A model generated the notes under the pieces. It searched no databases. It was not told the origin of the DNA and worked only from the letters and a program-made list of their open reading frames with translations. DNA of 64,000 bases from Fulvivirga imtechensis AK7 (GTDB taxonomy: Bacteria; Bacteroidota; Bacteroidia; Cytophagales; Cyclobacteriaceae). Positions 1 to 7,938 of this stretch are shown piece after piece (the first letter of the stretch is position 1; every line of letters begins with the position of its first letter). Both the position numbers and the translations under genes were made by a program. The stretch spans positions 62,001-126,000 of the forward strand of contig NZ_AMZN01000006.1 in the NCBI RefSeq assembly GCF_000331535.1, in the 5' to 3' direction.

Positions 1-581
1 CGGTGTGATCAGTAGGTTCATTAAACATGCACTCTCCTCATGGGAGACTCCTAAGGCCCTCCAAAGGGGGAAAATTATAAATCAAATTATCGTGAACTTT
101 ATTAGTACTGTCCTCCGCTGGCGGAGGTGGCCAAAGGCCGGAGGTGGAGAAACGCACCCAGGAGGAGAGTTGTGCACGTGTTTTCGATGCAAACTCATCT
201 TTCACTCAACTAGCAACAATGAAAGACCGAAGATCGAAGACCAGAGTCGGAAGACGGAAATCCGAGGTGTTAATCGGGTATTCGGTGATTGGTGCAGTAG
301 TGTCATTCCGTTTTGTGTGTTTTGAAACAAAAAATTCTGTCTTAGGAGGAGATACAGAGCTGGGCCTGGGAAGCCTGAAATCAAAAGCCGTTATGAGATA
401 ATTGAACTTTGATATCGAGTAGCGAATGCCTGCTTTACTAAGCCTGAAAGGACTAGTAAAACTGTTCCTGGCAATGAAGTGCAATAATAGTGATAAGTGG
501 TCTGTGGCGTGCTTTTTGTTCAAGCAACAAACATCCACTAAATATTAATTGTAAGTGACAGTCTTATACCAACGAGATGTT
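1..581. other. Intergenic region with degenerate repeats, no supported gene
   Basis: No convincing gene is visible. The open frames here have compositions typical of translated repeats. A perfect hairpin with arms CCTCCGC and GCGGAGG lies at 112-127 and is followed by a second small stem, GGCC-AAA-GGCC. Positions about 220-280 hold a degenerate string of GAAG/CGAAGA/GGAAGAC units resembling the short iterated spacer repeats common in Bacteroidota intergenic DNA. Confidence 0.5.
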
Positions 582-618
582 AAAAAATGAGGCTGTCTCC
601 ACACAGGAGAGCAGCCTC
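582..618 (-). terminator. Rho-independent terminator of the BLUF gene
   Basis: The arms GAGGCTG (589-595) and CAGCCTC (612-618) pair, with an inner TCTCC/GGAGA extension around a five-base loop. Read on the minus strand, the stem is followed by a run of six T (complement of 582-587). It lies just downstream of the BLUF stop codon. Confidence 0.8.
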
Positions 619-643
619 GTAACCAGCTATATGTAAAACTATT

Positions 644-1063
644 TTATTTAAAGAATTTCCTCATAAGATCAACGGTTTTGTTAGCGTCATGCTTATTGCC
701 TGAAAGGATTGATCTGAATTCTTCCCGCTCATTGGGGGCAAGCTGTGTTTTAAAATCAAAATCATTACCATCAAAGTTCCGGGCACCCATTTGCCAACTC
801 GGGAATATTCTGCTGTCCAATTTTCCACTGGTGATCATCACAACATTCTTGTGTCTTTGATCCTCTTTGATTTTGTCATATAGGGCGATTATCTTTTTGT
901 ATGCTCCTTCCAGGTACTGCACAAAGTGCGTTTTGGAATAAAGAAGTACGCCCGTGATGTCATCGTCATGGTTATTCCTTTTACAGGAAGCCAATATTTT
1001 CTGAATTTCTTCCTCTGTACATGAGGATGTTCGCAATGAAACGTAAACTAATTGTGATAACAT
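644..1063 (-). CDS. BLUF-domain blue-light photoreceptor
   Basis: A stand-alone 139-residue BLUF protein, expected to bind FAD and sense blue light in the cytoplasm. The residues that define the family are visible: Tyr7 in LVYVS, Asn30/31, Gln49 in FVQYLEG, and Trp90/Met92 in SWQMG. The ITGVLLY strand is at 36-42. There is no fused output domain, so signalling would be through protein-protein contact, as in short PixD-type BLUF proteins. It is transcribed away from the SDR/epimerase/CYP152 run that starts 385 bp to the right. A strong terminator follows it. The family assignment is firm. The output partner is unknown; regulation of the divergent genes is only a guess from position. Confidence 0.93.
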   Translation of the reverse strand: MLSQLVYVSLRTSSCTEEEIQKILASCKRNNHDDDITGVLLYSKTHFVQYLEGAYKKIIALYDKIKEDQRHKNVVMITSGKLDSRIFPSWQMGARNFDGNDFDFKTQLAPNEREEFRSILSGNKHDANKTVDLMRKFFK

Positions 1064-1447
1064 AAAAGTGATGTTTAAAATGACATAGTTTTAAAACCTG
1101 GTTAGGAAGAAATACGGCACAAGATACATTTTGTTTAATAAAAATTAAAATTTATTAAACAAAAATTTTTTACACAATAACGAACACAACGAATCAGGTC
1201 ATGTTTTCTATATAAAAGGAATTTGTTAGCGTTAGTGATGTAGCAGGAAAACTCTGTGACTTTAAGAAGATATCAGCATAAAATTCACCTTACGCAGCCA
1301 ATCCGGCAAAGCAAGGTTTACACTGCAAAAGTGGAGTATTGTGCATTGATGAGCGCTTTTATTATCGCATTGGCGGTATATAGAGTTTGCTGGGGGGAGA
1401 GGTAGCGGTATCACTCTCCTATTTTCATTTGAGTAAGGAGGTTAATT
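1064..1447. other. Divergent intergenic region between BLUF and SDR genes
   Basis: This is an AT-rich stretch of 384 bp that must hold both divergent promoters. I could not place a confident -33/-7 pair. A short hairpin (GGAGAG...CTCTCC, about 1398-1421) lies close to the SDR start. No small gene or RNA is evident. Confidence 0.4.
1435..1442 (+). promoter_or_regulatory. Strong Shine-Dalgarno site
   Basis: AAGGAGGT lies 5 bases before the ATG at 1448. Such an extended match is unusual in this window, where most genes have weak sites, and it fixes the start of the SDR gene. Confidence 0.7.
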
Positions 1448-2224
1448 ATGGAGTATACACTTGTAACTGGTGCAAGTAGGGGTATTGGATTGGCATTGGC
1501 GATGGAATGTGCCAGACGCAAAATGAATGTCATACTGATTTCCTTAGAAGGTGAAGGGCTTTCCTGTGTGGCAAAAAAATTAAAGTCAAAGTATGATGTT
1601 TCCATACATTATAAAGAATTGGATCTGGCGCAAAAGCGTAATATTAATCATCTGTTTGATTGGTGTGTCGCTAAAGAATTTTCCATAAACATGCTGGTAA
1701 ATAATGCCGGTTACAGCACACAGAAGGCCTTTCAGGATTGTGATTTGGAGGAACATACCAGGTGTTTGAAAGTAAATGTGGAAGTTCTTGTCTTAATGTG
1801 CGCTAAATTCCTGCCTTTATTAAAAAGACATAACCGATCTTATATCCTCAATTTGGGAAGCATTGCTTCTTTCATGCATATTCCCTATAAAGCGCTTTAT
1901 TCTGCATCGAAGAATTTTGTGATGGCGCTGTCTAATGCTCTTAACCATGAGGTGGGTAAAGAAGGAGTGGTTGTAAGTTGTCTATGTCCAGGCCCAACGA
2001 TCACTAATAGCAAAGTTGCGCTAAGAACAAAAGCTCAGGGATTTAAGGCGAAGGTACTCACTTTGACAGCAGAAGAGGTAGCACGTAAAGGAATTGACGG
2101 GGCGTTAAAGGGCAAGCGTGTTATTGTTCCGGGTATTTTTAACCGGTTGTTAGTTTTCATTACCATAGCTATTCCGCGCAGCTTGAGTATAACCGTGGCA
2201 GGTAAGATGTTTAGAAAAAAGTGA
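1448..2224 (+). CDS. Short-chain dehydrogenase/reductase (classical SDR)
   Basis: A 258-residue NAD(P)-dependent oxidoreductase of the classical SDR family. The cofactor motif TGASRGIG is at 7-14, NNAG at 85-88, and the catalytic triad is Ser138, Tyr151 and Lys155 (YSASK). The PG motif follows in CLCPGPT. Length is typical. The C-terminal segment after about 225 is hydrophobic and basic, resembling membrane-associated SDRs that act on lipids or fatty acyl groups. It is first in a same-strand run with an extended SDR (18 bp gap) and a CYP152 peroxygenase, so a role in lipid or fatty-acid modification is plausible. The substrate cannot be read from sequence. Confidence 0.88.
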   Translation: MEYTLVTGASRGIGLALAMECARRKMNVILISLEGEGLSCVAKKLKSKYDVSIHYKELDLAQKRNINHLFDWCVAKEFSINMLVNNAGYSTQKAFQDCDLEEHTRCLKVNVEVLVLMCAKFLPLLKRHNRSYILNLGSIASFMHIPYKALYSASKNFVMALSNALNHEVGKEGVVVSCLCPGPTITNSKVALRTKAQGFKAKVLTLTAEEVARKGIDGALKGKRVIVPGIFNRLLVFITIAIPRSLSITVAGKMFRKK

Positions 2225-2242
2225 ACATAGAACTGAATAACG

Positions 2243-3229
2243 ATGAAGTATTTTATTACCGGTGGTACTGGTTATATTGGAGAGCATCTGGTGCAAAGGT
2301 TGCTGGAAGACAGGCAGCAGGTTATTGTGCTGTTGCGTCCTTCTTCCAGGCATAAAGCCCGTATAAATCACAAGAATTTAAGGTATGTTTCTGGAGATAT
2401 TCTTGATTATCAAAGCCTGGTTTCGGGTATGAAAGGCTGTCGTTATGTATTTCATTTGGCTGCATTAGCGAGGGTTTGGGCTCCATCAATGGATATTTTC
2501 AGAGAAGTAAATGTAGTAGGAACGGAAAATGTACTGAAAGCAGCCTTATACCATAACGTACAGAAATTGGTATTTACCTCTACCTCAGGAGTCATGTCCC
2601 CTTCATCAACTAATCCTTCAAATGAAGATACCATCAGGACCATTCCTTTCTTCAATGCCTATGAGCGTACAAAAAGTGAAGCAGAGGTTATAGTAAAGGC
2701 TTTTGTAGAAAAAGGGCTTGATGCTGTTATTGTAAATCCTTCCAGGGTTTTCGGACCTGGAAACAACGTGGTTACGGATCTCATCAGGCGATATATGGGT
2801 GGAGCCTGGCGTCTGATCCCCGGAAGTGGAAGATCAGTAGGAAACTACGCCTTTATAGAAGATGTAGTTGACGGACATATGTTGGCGATGAAGAGCGGTG
2901 TTCCGCGTGAGCGATATATTCTTGGGGGCGAAAACTTATCTTATAATCAGTTTTTTGAATTGATAGCCCGACTTTCTGATATTCATAAAAGTATGGTGCA
3001 TATTCCTTTGCCTGTAATCATGGTATATGGCTACCTGCAATTATTTATGGCTTCAGCTTTTAACCGCAAGCCGTTGATAACACCTCAATGGATTAAAAAG
3101 TACAGTTACAATTGGGCGCTTACTTCAGCTAAGGCCGAAAGGCGCCTTGAATACAATCCTATGCCATTTCAGAAGGCACTGAAAAAGACAATTTTCTGGA
3201 TTAGAACGAAAGACTCTAATGTTAAATGA
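2243..3229 (+). CDS. NAD-dependent epimerase/dehydratase family protein (extended SDR)
   Basis: A 328-residue extended SDR. The Rossmann motif GGTGYIG is at 7-13, and the active-site Tyr140 and Lys144 lie in YERTK. The DIL and HLAA segments follow the usual order. Overall it resembles the dihydroflavonol-4-reductase/hopanoid-associated epimerase/3-beta-hydroxysteroid-dehydrogenase branch, whose substrates include sugars, sterols and other alcohols. It sits between the SDR and CYP152 genes on the same strand with short gaps, which suggests one transcript. I am confident of the family, not of the substrate. Confidence 0.85.
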   Translation: MKYFITGGTGYIGEHLVQRLLEDRQQVIVLLRPSSRHKARINHKNLRYVSGDILDYQSLVSGMKGCRYVFHLAALARVWAPSMDIFREVNVVGTENVLKAALYHNVQKLVFTSTSGVMSPSSTNPSNEDTIRTIPFFNAYERTKSEAEVIVKAFVEKGLDAVIVNPSRVFGPGNNVVTDLIRRYMGGAWRLIPGSGRSVGNYAFIEDVVDGHMLAMKSGVPRERYILGGENLSYNQFFELIARLSDIHKSMVHIPLPVIMVYGYLQLFMASAFNRKPLITPQWIKKYSYNWALTSAKAERRLEYNPMPFQKALKKTIFWIRTKDSNVK

Positions 3230-3284
3230 GCATGGTTTAAACATATATAAAAGTGGTCTGTTCTTTTTTAAAGGACTTATTATT

Positions 3285-4538
3285 ATGACCACAATACCTA
3301 AAGATAAAGCGATAGACAGTACTCCGGCATTGTTATCCGATGGATATAATTTCATCGGAAACCGATGCGATGAATTGGGAACAGACGTATTTGAAACGCG
3401 GCTGATGATGAAGAAAGTTATCTGCATGAGAGGAGAGGAGGCCGCAAGGGTTTTTTATGATACTGACAGGTTCAATAGAAAAAAAGCCGCTCCGAAACGA
3501 CTTCAGAAGACACTGTTTGGAGAAGGAGGTGTTCAGGGCATAGACGGTGAATCTCATAAAAATCGAAAAGAGCTGTTTATGTCTTTAATGTCGGCCGATA
3601 GTATCCGGCAGCTATTGGGCATGATAGGGCAGGAATGGGAGCTTGCTATAAAAAAATGGTCAACTCTAAAGGAGGTAATACTTCTAAACGAAACAGAGGA
3701 GATACTTTGTCGTGCTGTATGCCGGTGGGCTGGTGTTCCTCTTAAGGATAGTAAAGTATCTAAGCGTACGAAACAGATATCGTCAATGATAACATCGGCA
3801 GGTGAAATAGCGCTGGACCATTATAAAGGGAGAAGAAATCGCAAAAAAGCAGAAAAATGGATATCCGGCCTGATAAACAAGGTGAGGTCCGGCAAAATTA
3901 TACCGGGGGAACAGTCAGCGTTAGCTGTTTTTGCACAGCATCGCGATCGGGATGGAAACAGATTGGATGAACGGGTGGCTGCGGTTGAAATACTGAACGT
4001 ACTCCGTCCCACAGTGGCTATTGGCAGGTTTATAGTGTTTATTGCGCATGCTCTTTATATATATCCTGAATACAGGGACAAACTTCTGCAACAACCTGAG
4101 ATGAGTGAATGGTTTGTGCAGGAAGTGAGAAGGGTATACCCATTCTTTCCATTTGCTGCAGCTCGTGTGAAGAAAGATTTTGAATGGAATGGGATACATT
4201 TTCCAAAAGGAAGAAGAGTATTATTGGATCTTTATGGAACAAACCACCATGCCGGTACCTGGGATGATCCTGAGGTTTTCCGCCCCGAAAGGTTTAAGCA
4301 CTGGAATGGTAGTCCATATAACTTCATTCCTCAGGGTGGGGGCGATCATAACACCAATCACAGGTGTGCCGGTGAGTGGGCTACTATTGAAACAATGAAG
4401 CTGGCTCTGGATTATATTGTGAAAAAAATGAGATATAATGTGCCTCAACAGGACCTGACAATTGACATGTCAAATTTCCCGGCCATACCCGAAAGCCGGT
4501 TTGTGATCACCAATGTAAATAGCGTGAGTTCGACATAG
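3285..4538 (+). CDS. Cytochrome P450 of the CYP152 fatty-acid peroxygenase family
   Basis: A 417-residue P450 closely matching the CYP152 family (P450-BS-beta, P450-SP-alpha), which hydroxylates fatty acids with hydrogen peroxide rather than a redox partner. The diagnostic Arg241-Pro242 (NVLRP), which binds the fatty-acid carboxylate near the heme, is present. The heme thiolate is Cys361 in NHRCAGE. Gln84 occupies the site that is Gln85 in P450-BS-beta and His85 in the decarboxylase OleT, so hydroxylation is more likely than alkene formation. An in-frame ATG exists at 3219, but 3285 has AAAGGA ten bases upstream and gives the exact family length. It is third in the run begun by the SDR. Confidence 0.93.
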   Translation: MTTIPKDKAIDSTPALLSDGYNFIGNRCDELGTDVFETRLMMKKVICMRGEEAARVFYDTDRFNRKKAAPKRLQKTLFGEGGVQGIDGESHKNRKELFMSLMSADSIRQLLGMIGQEWELAIKKWSTLKEVILLNETEEILCRAVCRWAGVPLKDSKVSKRTKQISSMITSAGEIALDHYKGRRNRKKAEKWISGLINKVRSGKIIPGEQSALAVFAQHRDRDGNRLDERVAAVEILNVLRPTVAIGRFIVFIAHALYIYPEYRDKLLQQPEMSEWFVQEVRRVYPFFPFAAARVKKDFEWNGIHFPKGRRVLLDLYGTNHHAGTWDDPEVFRPERFKHWNGSPYNFIPQGGGDHNTNHRCAGEWATIETMKLALDYIVKKMRYNVPQQDLTIDMSNFPAIPESRFVITNVNSVSST

Positions 4539-4968
4539 AAGATAGAAGGACCGACCCAAAACCTCTTTTTAAGGTCGTTCCGGAAGGAATGAAGGATCTT
4601 GATAAGTTCAAGGGTGCTATTCACAACTTAAGAATATCCTTCCTGCGTACCAATGACAAGTTTTCATTACATGTTATTGAGACTAGAGATTTCATTTTGT
4701 AGTTGGTATTGCCGTTCCGCTACTCTATACTAACTACTCAGTACTCATGACTTTTTTTGCCAACTGCTTTTGCCAACTACCGACTGCTAAGCTTTCCGCA
4801 TTTATATAGAACTCTAATGTGCCCCAACTGTGTAGGAGATATTTTCCCTTTTTTATAATGATGCTTTTGGCCATTTCTTTTATGGTTTTAATACCATAAT
4901 TAACATTTTATTATTAAATTCCGTAATGATCAGCTAAAACCGCCATACAATTTTATGCCATCAAAGGA
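4539..4968. other. Intergenic region with a possible gene remnant
   Basis: Positions 4571-4702 read as a protein-like frame ending in TAG (KVVPEGMKDLDKF...TRDFIL), with a small ATG-started piece from 4589 preceded by GGAAGGA. I do not recognise it, and it may be the tail of a decayed gene. Positions 4705-4800 are degenerate CAACTAC/CCAACTGC repeats. The rest is AT-rich and holds the promoter side of the kinase gene. Confidence 0.3.
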
Positions 4969-5847
4969 ATGCTTTATAGCCAAAACGAGGAGAGGTATAG
5001 CGAAAATGAGGAGAGGTTAAATGATATATTAGATATGATCGGGAGTATGGCCTCTCTTGATTTTTCTAAGGTATTACAAACCAGCCACCGCAATGATATG
5101 GTAGATGCCATCGCTTTGGGGTTAAATATGCTGAGCGAAGAATTAAACACACAGGTAGTAACCCGCAGGCAACTAGACGAGATCAATGAAAAGCTGGAAA
5201 AATTTGCTTTTACAACAGCACATGATCTAAAATCGCCCCTTAACGCCATGACAGGCCTTTTGCATCTTTTGGAATACAGTTTAGCTCCTGACAGCAAGTC
5301 AGAAGTTATCGAGTATATGTCGCGGCTAAAGAAGATGACCGAGAAGATGAAGGGTTTAATATCGGGAATCTTAGAATATTCCAGGACTTTCTCGCTAGAG
5401 ATGAAAACCGAAATAGTCGACCTCAACCAGCTTTTAAATGATGTTATTGAAAATGACAACGTGGCGGACCGGGCTAATATAGATGTGGATGGTAAGTTGC
5501 CGGAAGTGCTTTTTAACAAAACTGCAGGGGTACAGGTAATCAGAAATCTTTTGGATAATGCTATAAAGTATTCTGATAAAAGACAATGTGAGATCAAGAT
5601 CAGCACTGAGGAACTTGACGATCACTATCAGATAACTTTCAGCGATAACGGTCCGGGTATAGCTGCTGAACATCATGAGACGATCTTTGAACTTTATAAT
5701 CAGGTAGACACCGGTATGAAGGAAGATAGTCTCGGTATAGGCCTGGCCACAGTTAAAAATATCATTACATCGGCAGGAGGCCGTATATGGCTTGAGTCAG
5801 TGCCGGGAGAGGGTGCCTCTTTCATTTTTACTCTTAAGAAAACATAA
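4969..5847 (+). CDS. Soluble sensor histidine kinase
   Basis: A 292-residue kinase with no membrane segment. Residues 20-75 form a helical region reminiscent of a HAMP or signalling helix. HisKA follows with the phospho-acceptor His85 in TTAHDLKSPLN. The HATPase domain has an N-box (NLLDNAIKYSD), G1 DNGPGI and G2 GIGLA near the C-terminus. It lacks a recognisable PAS or GAF sensor, so it may be partner-controlled. Two tandem small paralogues start 7 bp downstream and are probably cotranscribed. The start is uncertain: AAAGGA abuts the ATG at 4969 with no spacer, and the first internal Met is residue 23. Confidence 0.88.
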   Translation: MLYSQNEERYSENEERLNDILDMIGSMASLDFSKVLQTSHRNDMVDAIALGLNMLSEELNTQVVTRRQLDEINEKLEKFAFTTAHDLKSPLNAMTGLLHLLEYSLAPDSKSEVIEYMSRLKKMTEKMKGLISGILEYSRTFSLEMKTEIVDLNQLLNDVIENDNVADRANIDVDGKLPEVLFNKTAGVQVIRNLLDNAIKYSDKRQCEIKISTEELDDHYQITFSDNGPGIAAEHHETIFELYNQVDTGMKEDSLGIGLATVKNIITSAGGRIWLESVPGEGASFIFTLKKT

Positions 5848-5853
5848 TACCAG

Positions 5854-6219
5854 ATGTATAGAGAAAATGAAAAAATAAAATTCACTTTAAAGGACAATAT
5901 TCTGTACACTGAATGCTTTCCCAACACGATCATGACCCTTGATGATGGAAGGGAAAGCACAAGAATATCAGCCGAAATGGTTAATTATCAGCCGCTTCCA
6001 TTGCTATGTGATCTGACTAATGTAGTAAAAATGACGCAGGAATGTCGCCAGCATTTTGCAGGACCGGAACACGCCACTACATTCAGCAAGTGTGCATTGA
6101 TCGTTACGAGCCCTATCAGCAGGATGATAGGAAATTTTTTCCTGGGGCTTAACAAACCCTTAAAACCCACGCGGCTATTTACAAATAAAGAAGAGGCTCT
6201 TAAGTGGCTTAAAGAATAG
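5854..6219 (+). CDS. Small conserved protein, STAS/SpoIIAA-like (first of tandem pair)
   Basis: A 121-residue soluble protein. It has the layout of small Bacteroidota proteins often described as STAS/SpoIIAA-like: an opening beta strand pair, a central DLTNVVKMTQECRQHF segment, then KCALIVTSPISRMIGNFF and a closing LFTNKEEALKWLKE helix. That family name is my inference from the pattern, not from a domain search. It begins 7 bp after the histidine kinase and is followed 13 bp later by a close paralogue, so the three genes probably form one operon. A role as a phospho- or protein-interaction switch for the kinase is possible but unproven. Confidence 0.7.
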   Translation: MYRENEKIKFTLKDNILYTECFPNTIMTLDDGRESTRISAEMVNYQPLPLLCDLTNVVKMTQECRQHFAGPEHATTFSKCALIVTSPISRMIGNFFLGLNKPLKPTRLFTNKEEALKWLKE

Positions 6220-6232
6220 ATAGAAAACTGTT

Positions 6233-6613
6233 ATGATACGAAAGCAACGAGAAACAGACAAAGTCAAATTCAGGCTGGGCGCCGATAAAGTTTTATACAT
6301 TGAGTGTGCTCCGAATACCATCATGACGTTGCAGGATGGTAAGGAGAGTACCAAAATAGGGCATGAACTCACCGAAGGAAAGCCGCACCCTCTTCTGTGC
6401 GATCTGACTAATGTAGTGAAGATGACGCAGGAGTGCAGGCAGCATTTTGCAGGACCTGAACATGCTGAGATCTTTAACAAGTGTGCACTTATTATAACCA
6501 GCCCTATCAGTAGAATAATCGGCAACTTCTTTCTGGGAGCTAATAAACCGCTTAAGCCTACGAAATTATTTACCAGCAGGGAAGCCGGATTGAAATGGCT
6601 TAAGGAAAAATAG
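6233..6613 (+). CDS. Small conserved protein, STAS/SpoIIAA-like (second of tandem pair)
   Basis: A 126-residue paralogue of the preceding gene. The block from LLCDLTNVVKMTQECRQHF through AGPEH is nearly identical at protein level, as are the SPISR-IIGNFFLGANKPLKP and LFTSREAGLKWLKE segments, while the N-terminal 40 residues have diverged. This pattern shows a tandem duplication with the middle and C-terminal surface under constraint. It is the last gene of the kinase operon and ends 45 bp from the convergent PrsW-like gene. Function is unknown. Confidence 0.7.
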   Translation: MIRKQRETDKVKFRLGADKVLYIECAPNTIMTLQDGKESTKIGHELTEGKPHPLLCDLTNVVKMTQECRQHFAGPEHAEIFNKCALIITSPISRIIGNFFLGANKPLKPTKLFTSREAGLKWLKEK

Positions 6614-6658
6614 ATATAACACTGCCAAGAAATTAATCCCTGAAATTCAACCCTACAT

Positions 6659-7873
6659 TTACTCTTTCCGCACAGGCTTGGGAATAAAGAAATCCATCGG
6701 CACAGTAAGCTTCCCAATATGTCCTTTTATTATCCTGTACCGGCTAAAGCTCAGCGTCAGGTATAGCACGAGATAGCCATATGCCAGCCAGGCTTTGGTA
6801 AGATATTCGTTTCCCGAAGATAAACCGTGTACGATAGAGACTATTACATATCCAAGCATCAGTATTGACGAAAGGGAAATCACCAAATACCACTTCAGTC
6901 GATCGTTGTCCAGCATTACTTTCGGGTCATAAAAGGTGGAAATATTGATGGCGTTGTTCTTTAGGATGAACCAGATATGGATGGTAATAAGAAAGAACAA
7001 TGTAGTTAAGAACGACAAACTGCTTACGAAATAATTGATGATCCAGAAGTCGTAAAATCCATGTGCCAGCATAGCAAGACCAAAAAACACAAAGAAAGCC
7101 TTTACTTGTCGGGTATCCATGTTGCGGTATTTGCCGAGTAACATTCCATATCCAATAATAGAAGAAAAGGCCATATGTGCAACAGTTGAATACAGGGCTC
7201 TGCCTCCAATGTTGTACAGGCTGCTACTATCAATATAATATATGTTCTCAACAAAGGCGAATCCAAGGGCTGATATACTGGGGTAAAGTATATAATCATA
7301 GGGCTCATCTATGGCCCTGGTAAATTTCAGCAACAAAAGAAAGGGTATGATCTTTACGGTTTCTTCCAACCCTCCGATAGCAAAAATACAATAAATCAGG
7401 TCGTTTATTATTTGTCCGTTAAGATCGATGCCAATTGCTGTCAGCGTTTTGTAGCCCATAAGCGCTAGCTCTGTAGACACCGCCCCAAGCACAAATACAG
7501 TGATAACATACTTCCATTTCTCGCTTTCATAAATATCTATCTTCCGTACATACATCAGCCATATTCCCGAAATAAGCAGCGCCATAGCAATGCTTAAGAT
7601 CAACTGTAGTTCCCTGCTAATAGTTTGACTCACCGGTATATAGTCGTTGTTCAATAGATAAACCGGCCCGAAACCAATGATCAGTAGGATTAGCAATAAG
7701 GCAGCATCACGCGATAATATTACATTCCGTATGTCATCAGCGTTCTTTATCCGGTATATCCACTTTTTGACGATCAATAAAATTAACGCGAGGTAAAAAA
7801 AGTTGAGGATCAGAAATTGCATGAGGAAATATAGGAAAATTATTTCAGTTCCGGTTGTCGTTTTCCAAACCAT
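6659..7873 (-). CDS. PrsW-family intramembrane protease
   Basis: A 404-residue polytopic membrane protein with the PrsW signature. Glu170-Glu171 lie in GGLEETVK, Glu209 in FAFVENIYY, His233 in HMAFSSIIG, and His271 in HGFYDF. In PrsW these residues, carried on adjacent membrane helices, are thought to form a glutamate/histidine catalytic site that cleaves membrane-bound anti-sigma factors. No anti-sigma gene is adjacent, so the substrate is unknown. The start is uncertain: ATG at 7873 has no good ribosome site, Met18 (7822) is an alternative, and a short out-of-frame leader with a good ribosome site overlaps the N-terminus. Confidence 0.82.
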   Translation of the reverse strand: MVWKTTTGTEIIFLYFLMQFLILNFFYLALILLIVKKWIYRIKNADDIRNVILSRDAALLLILLIIGFGPVYLLNNDYIPVSQTISRELQLILSIAMALLISGIWLMYVRKIDIYESEKWKYVITVFVLGAVSTELALMGYKTLTAIGIDLNGQIINDLIYCIFAIGGLEETVKIIPFLLLLKFTRAIDEPYDYILYPSISALGFAFVENIYYIDSSSLYNIGGRALYSTVAHMAFSSIIGYGMLLGKYRNMDTRQVKAFFVFFGLAMLAHGFYDFWIINYFVSSLSFLTTLFFLITIHIWFILKNNAINISTFYDPKVMLDNDRLKWYLVISLSSILMLGYVIVSIVHGLSSGNEYLTKAWLAYGYLVLYLTLSFSRYRIIKGHIGKLTVPMDFFIPKPVRKE

Positions 7874-7893
7874 GCATTGAAAGCAGTCAACAT
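7840..7893 (-). CDS. Possible 17-residue leader peptide overlapping the PrsW-like gene
   Basis: ATG at 7893 is preceded by AAAGGAG (7900-7906) with a six-base gap, the best ribosome site near this gene. The frame encodes MLTAFNAWFGKRQPELK and stops at 7840, 17 bases before the in-frame Met18 of the PrsW-like protein. This would fit translational coupling to an initiation at 7822. It may also be chance. Confidence 0.3.
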   Translation of the reverse strand: MLTAFNAWFGKRQPELK

Positions 7894-7938
7894 TCCCGGC
7901 TCCTTTATTGTTTCATATTAAACATCAAGTGGAATTTT

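Noticed and set aside
206-538. 110-codon minus-strand frame and overlapping plus frames near the left edge
   Set aside because: They read through degenerate GAAG-type repeats with no ribosome site or protein-like motif.
3219-3284. Upstream in-frame ATG for CYP152
   Set aside because: It overlaps the previous gene, lacks the AAAGGA spacing, and adds 22 residues absent from the family.
4974-5606. 210-codon antisense frame in the histidine kinase
   Set aside because: It is a shadow of the kinase frame; the sense strand has clear HisKA and HATPase motifs.
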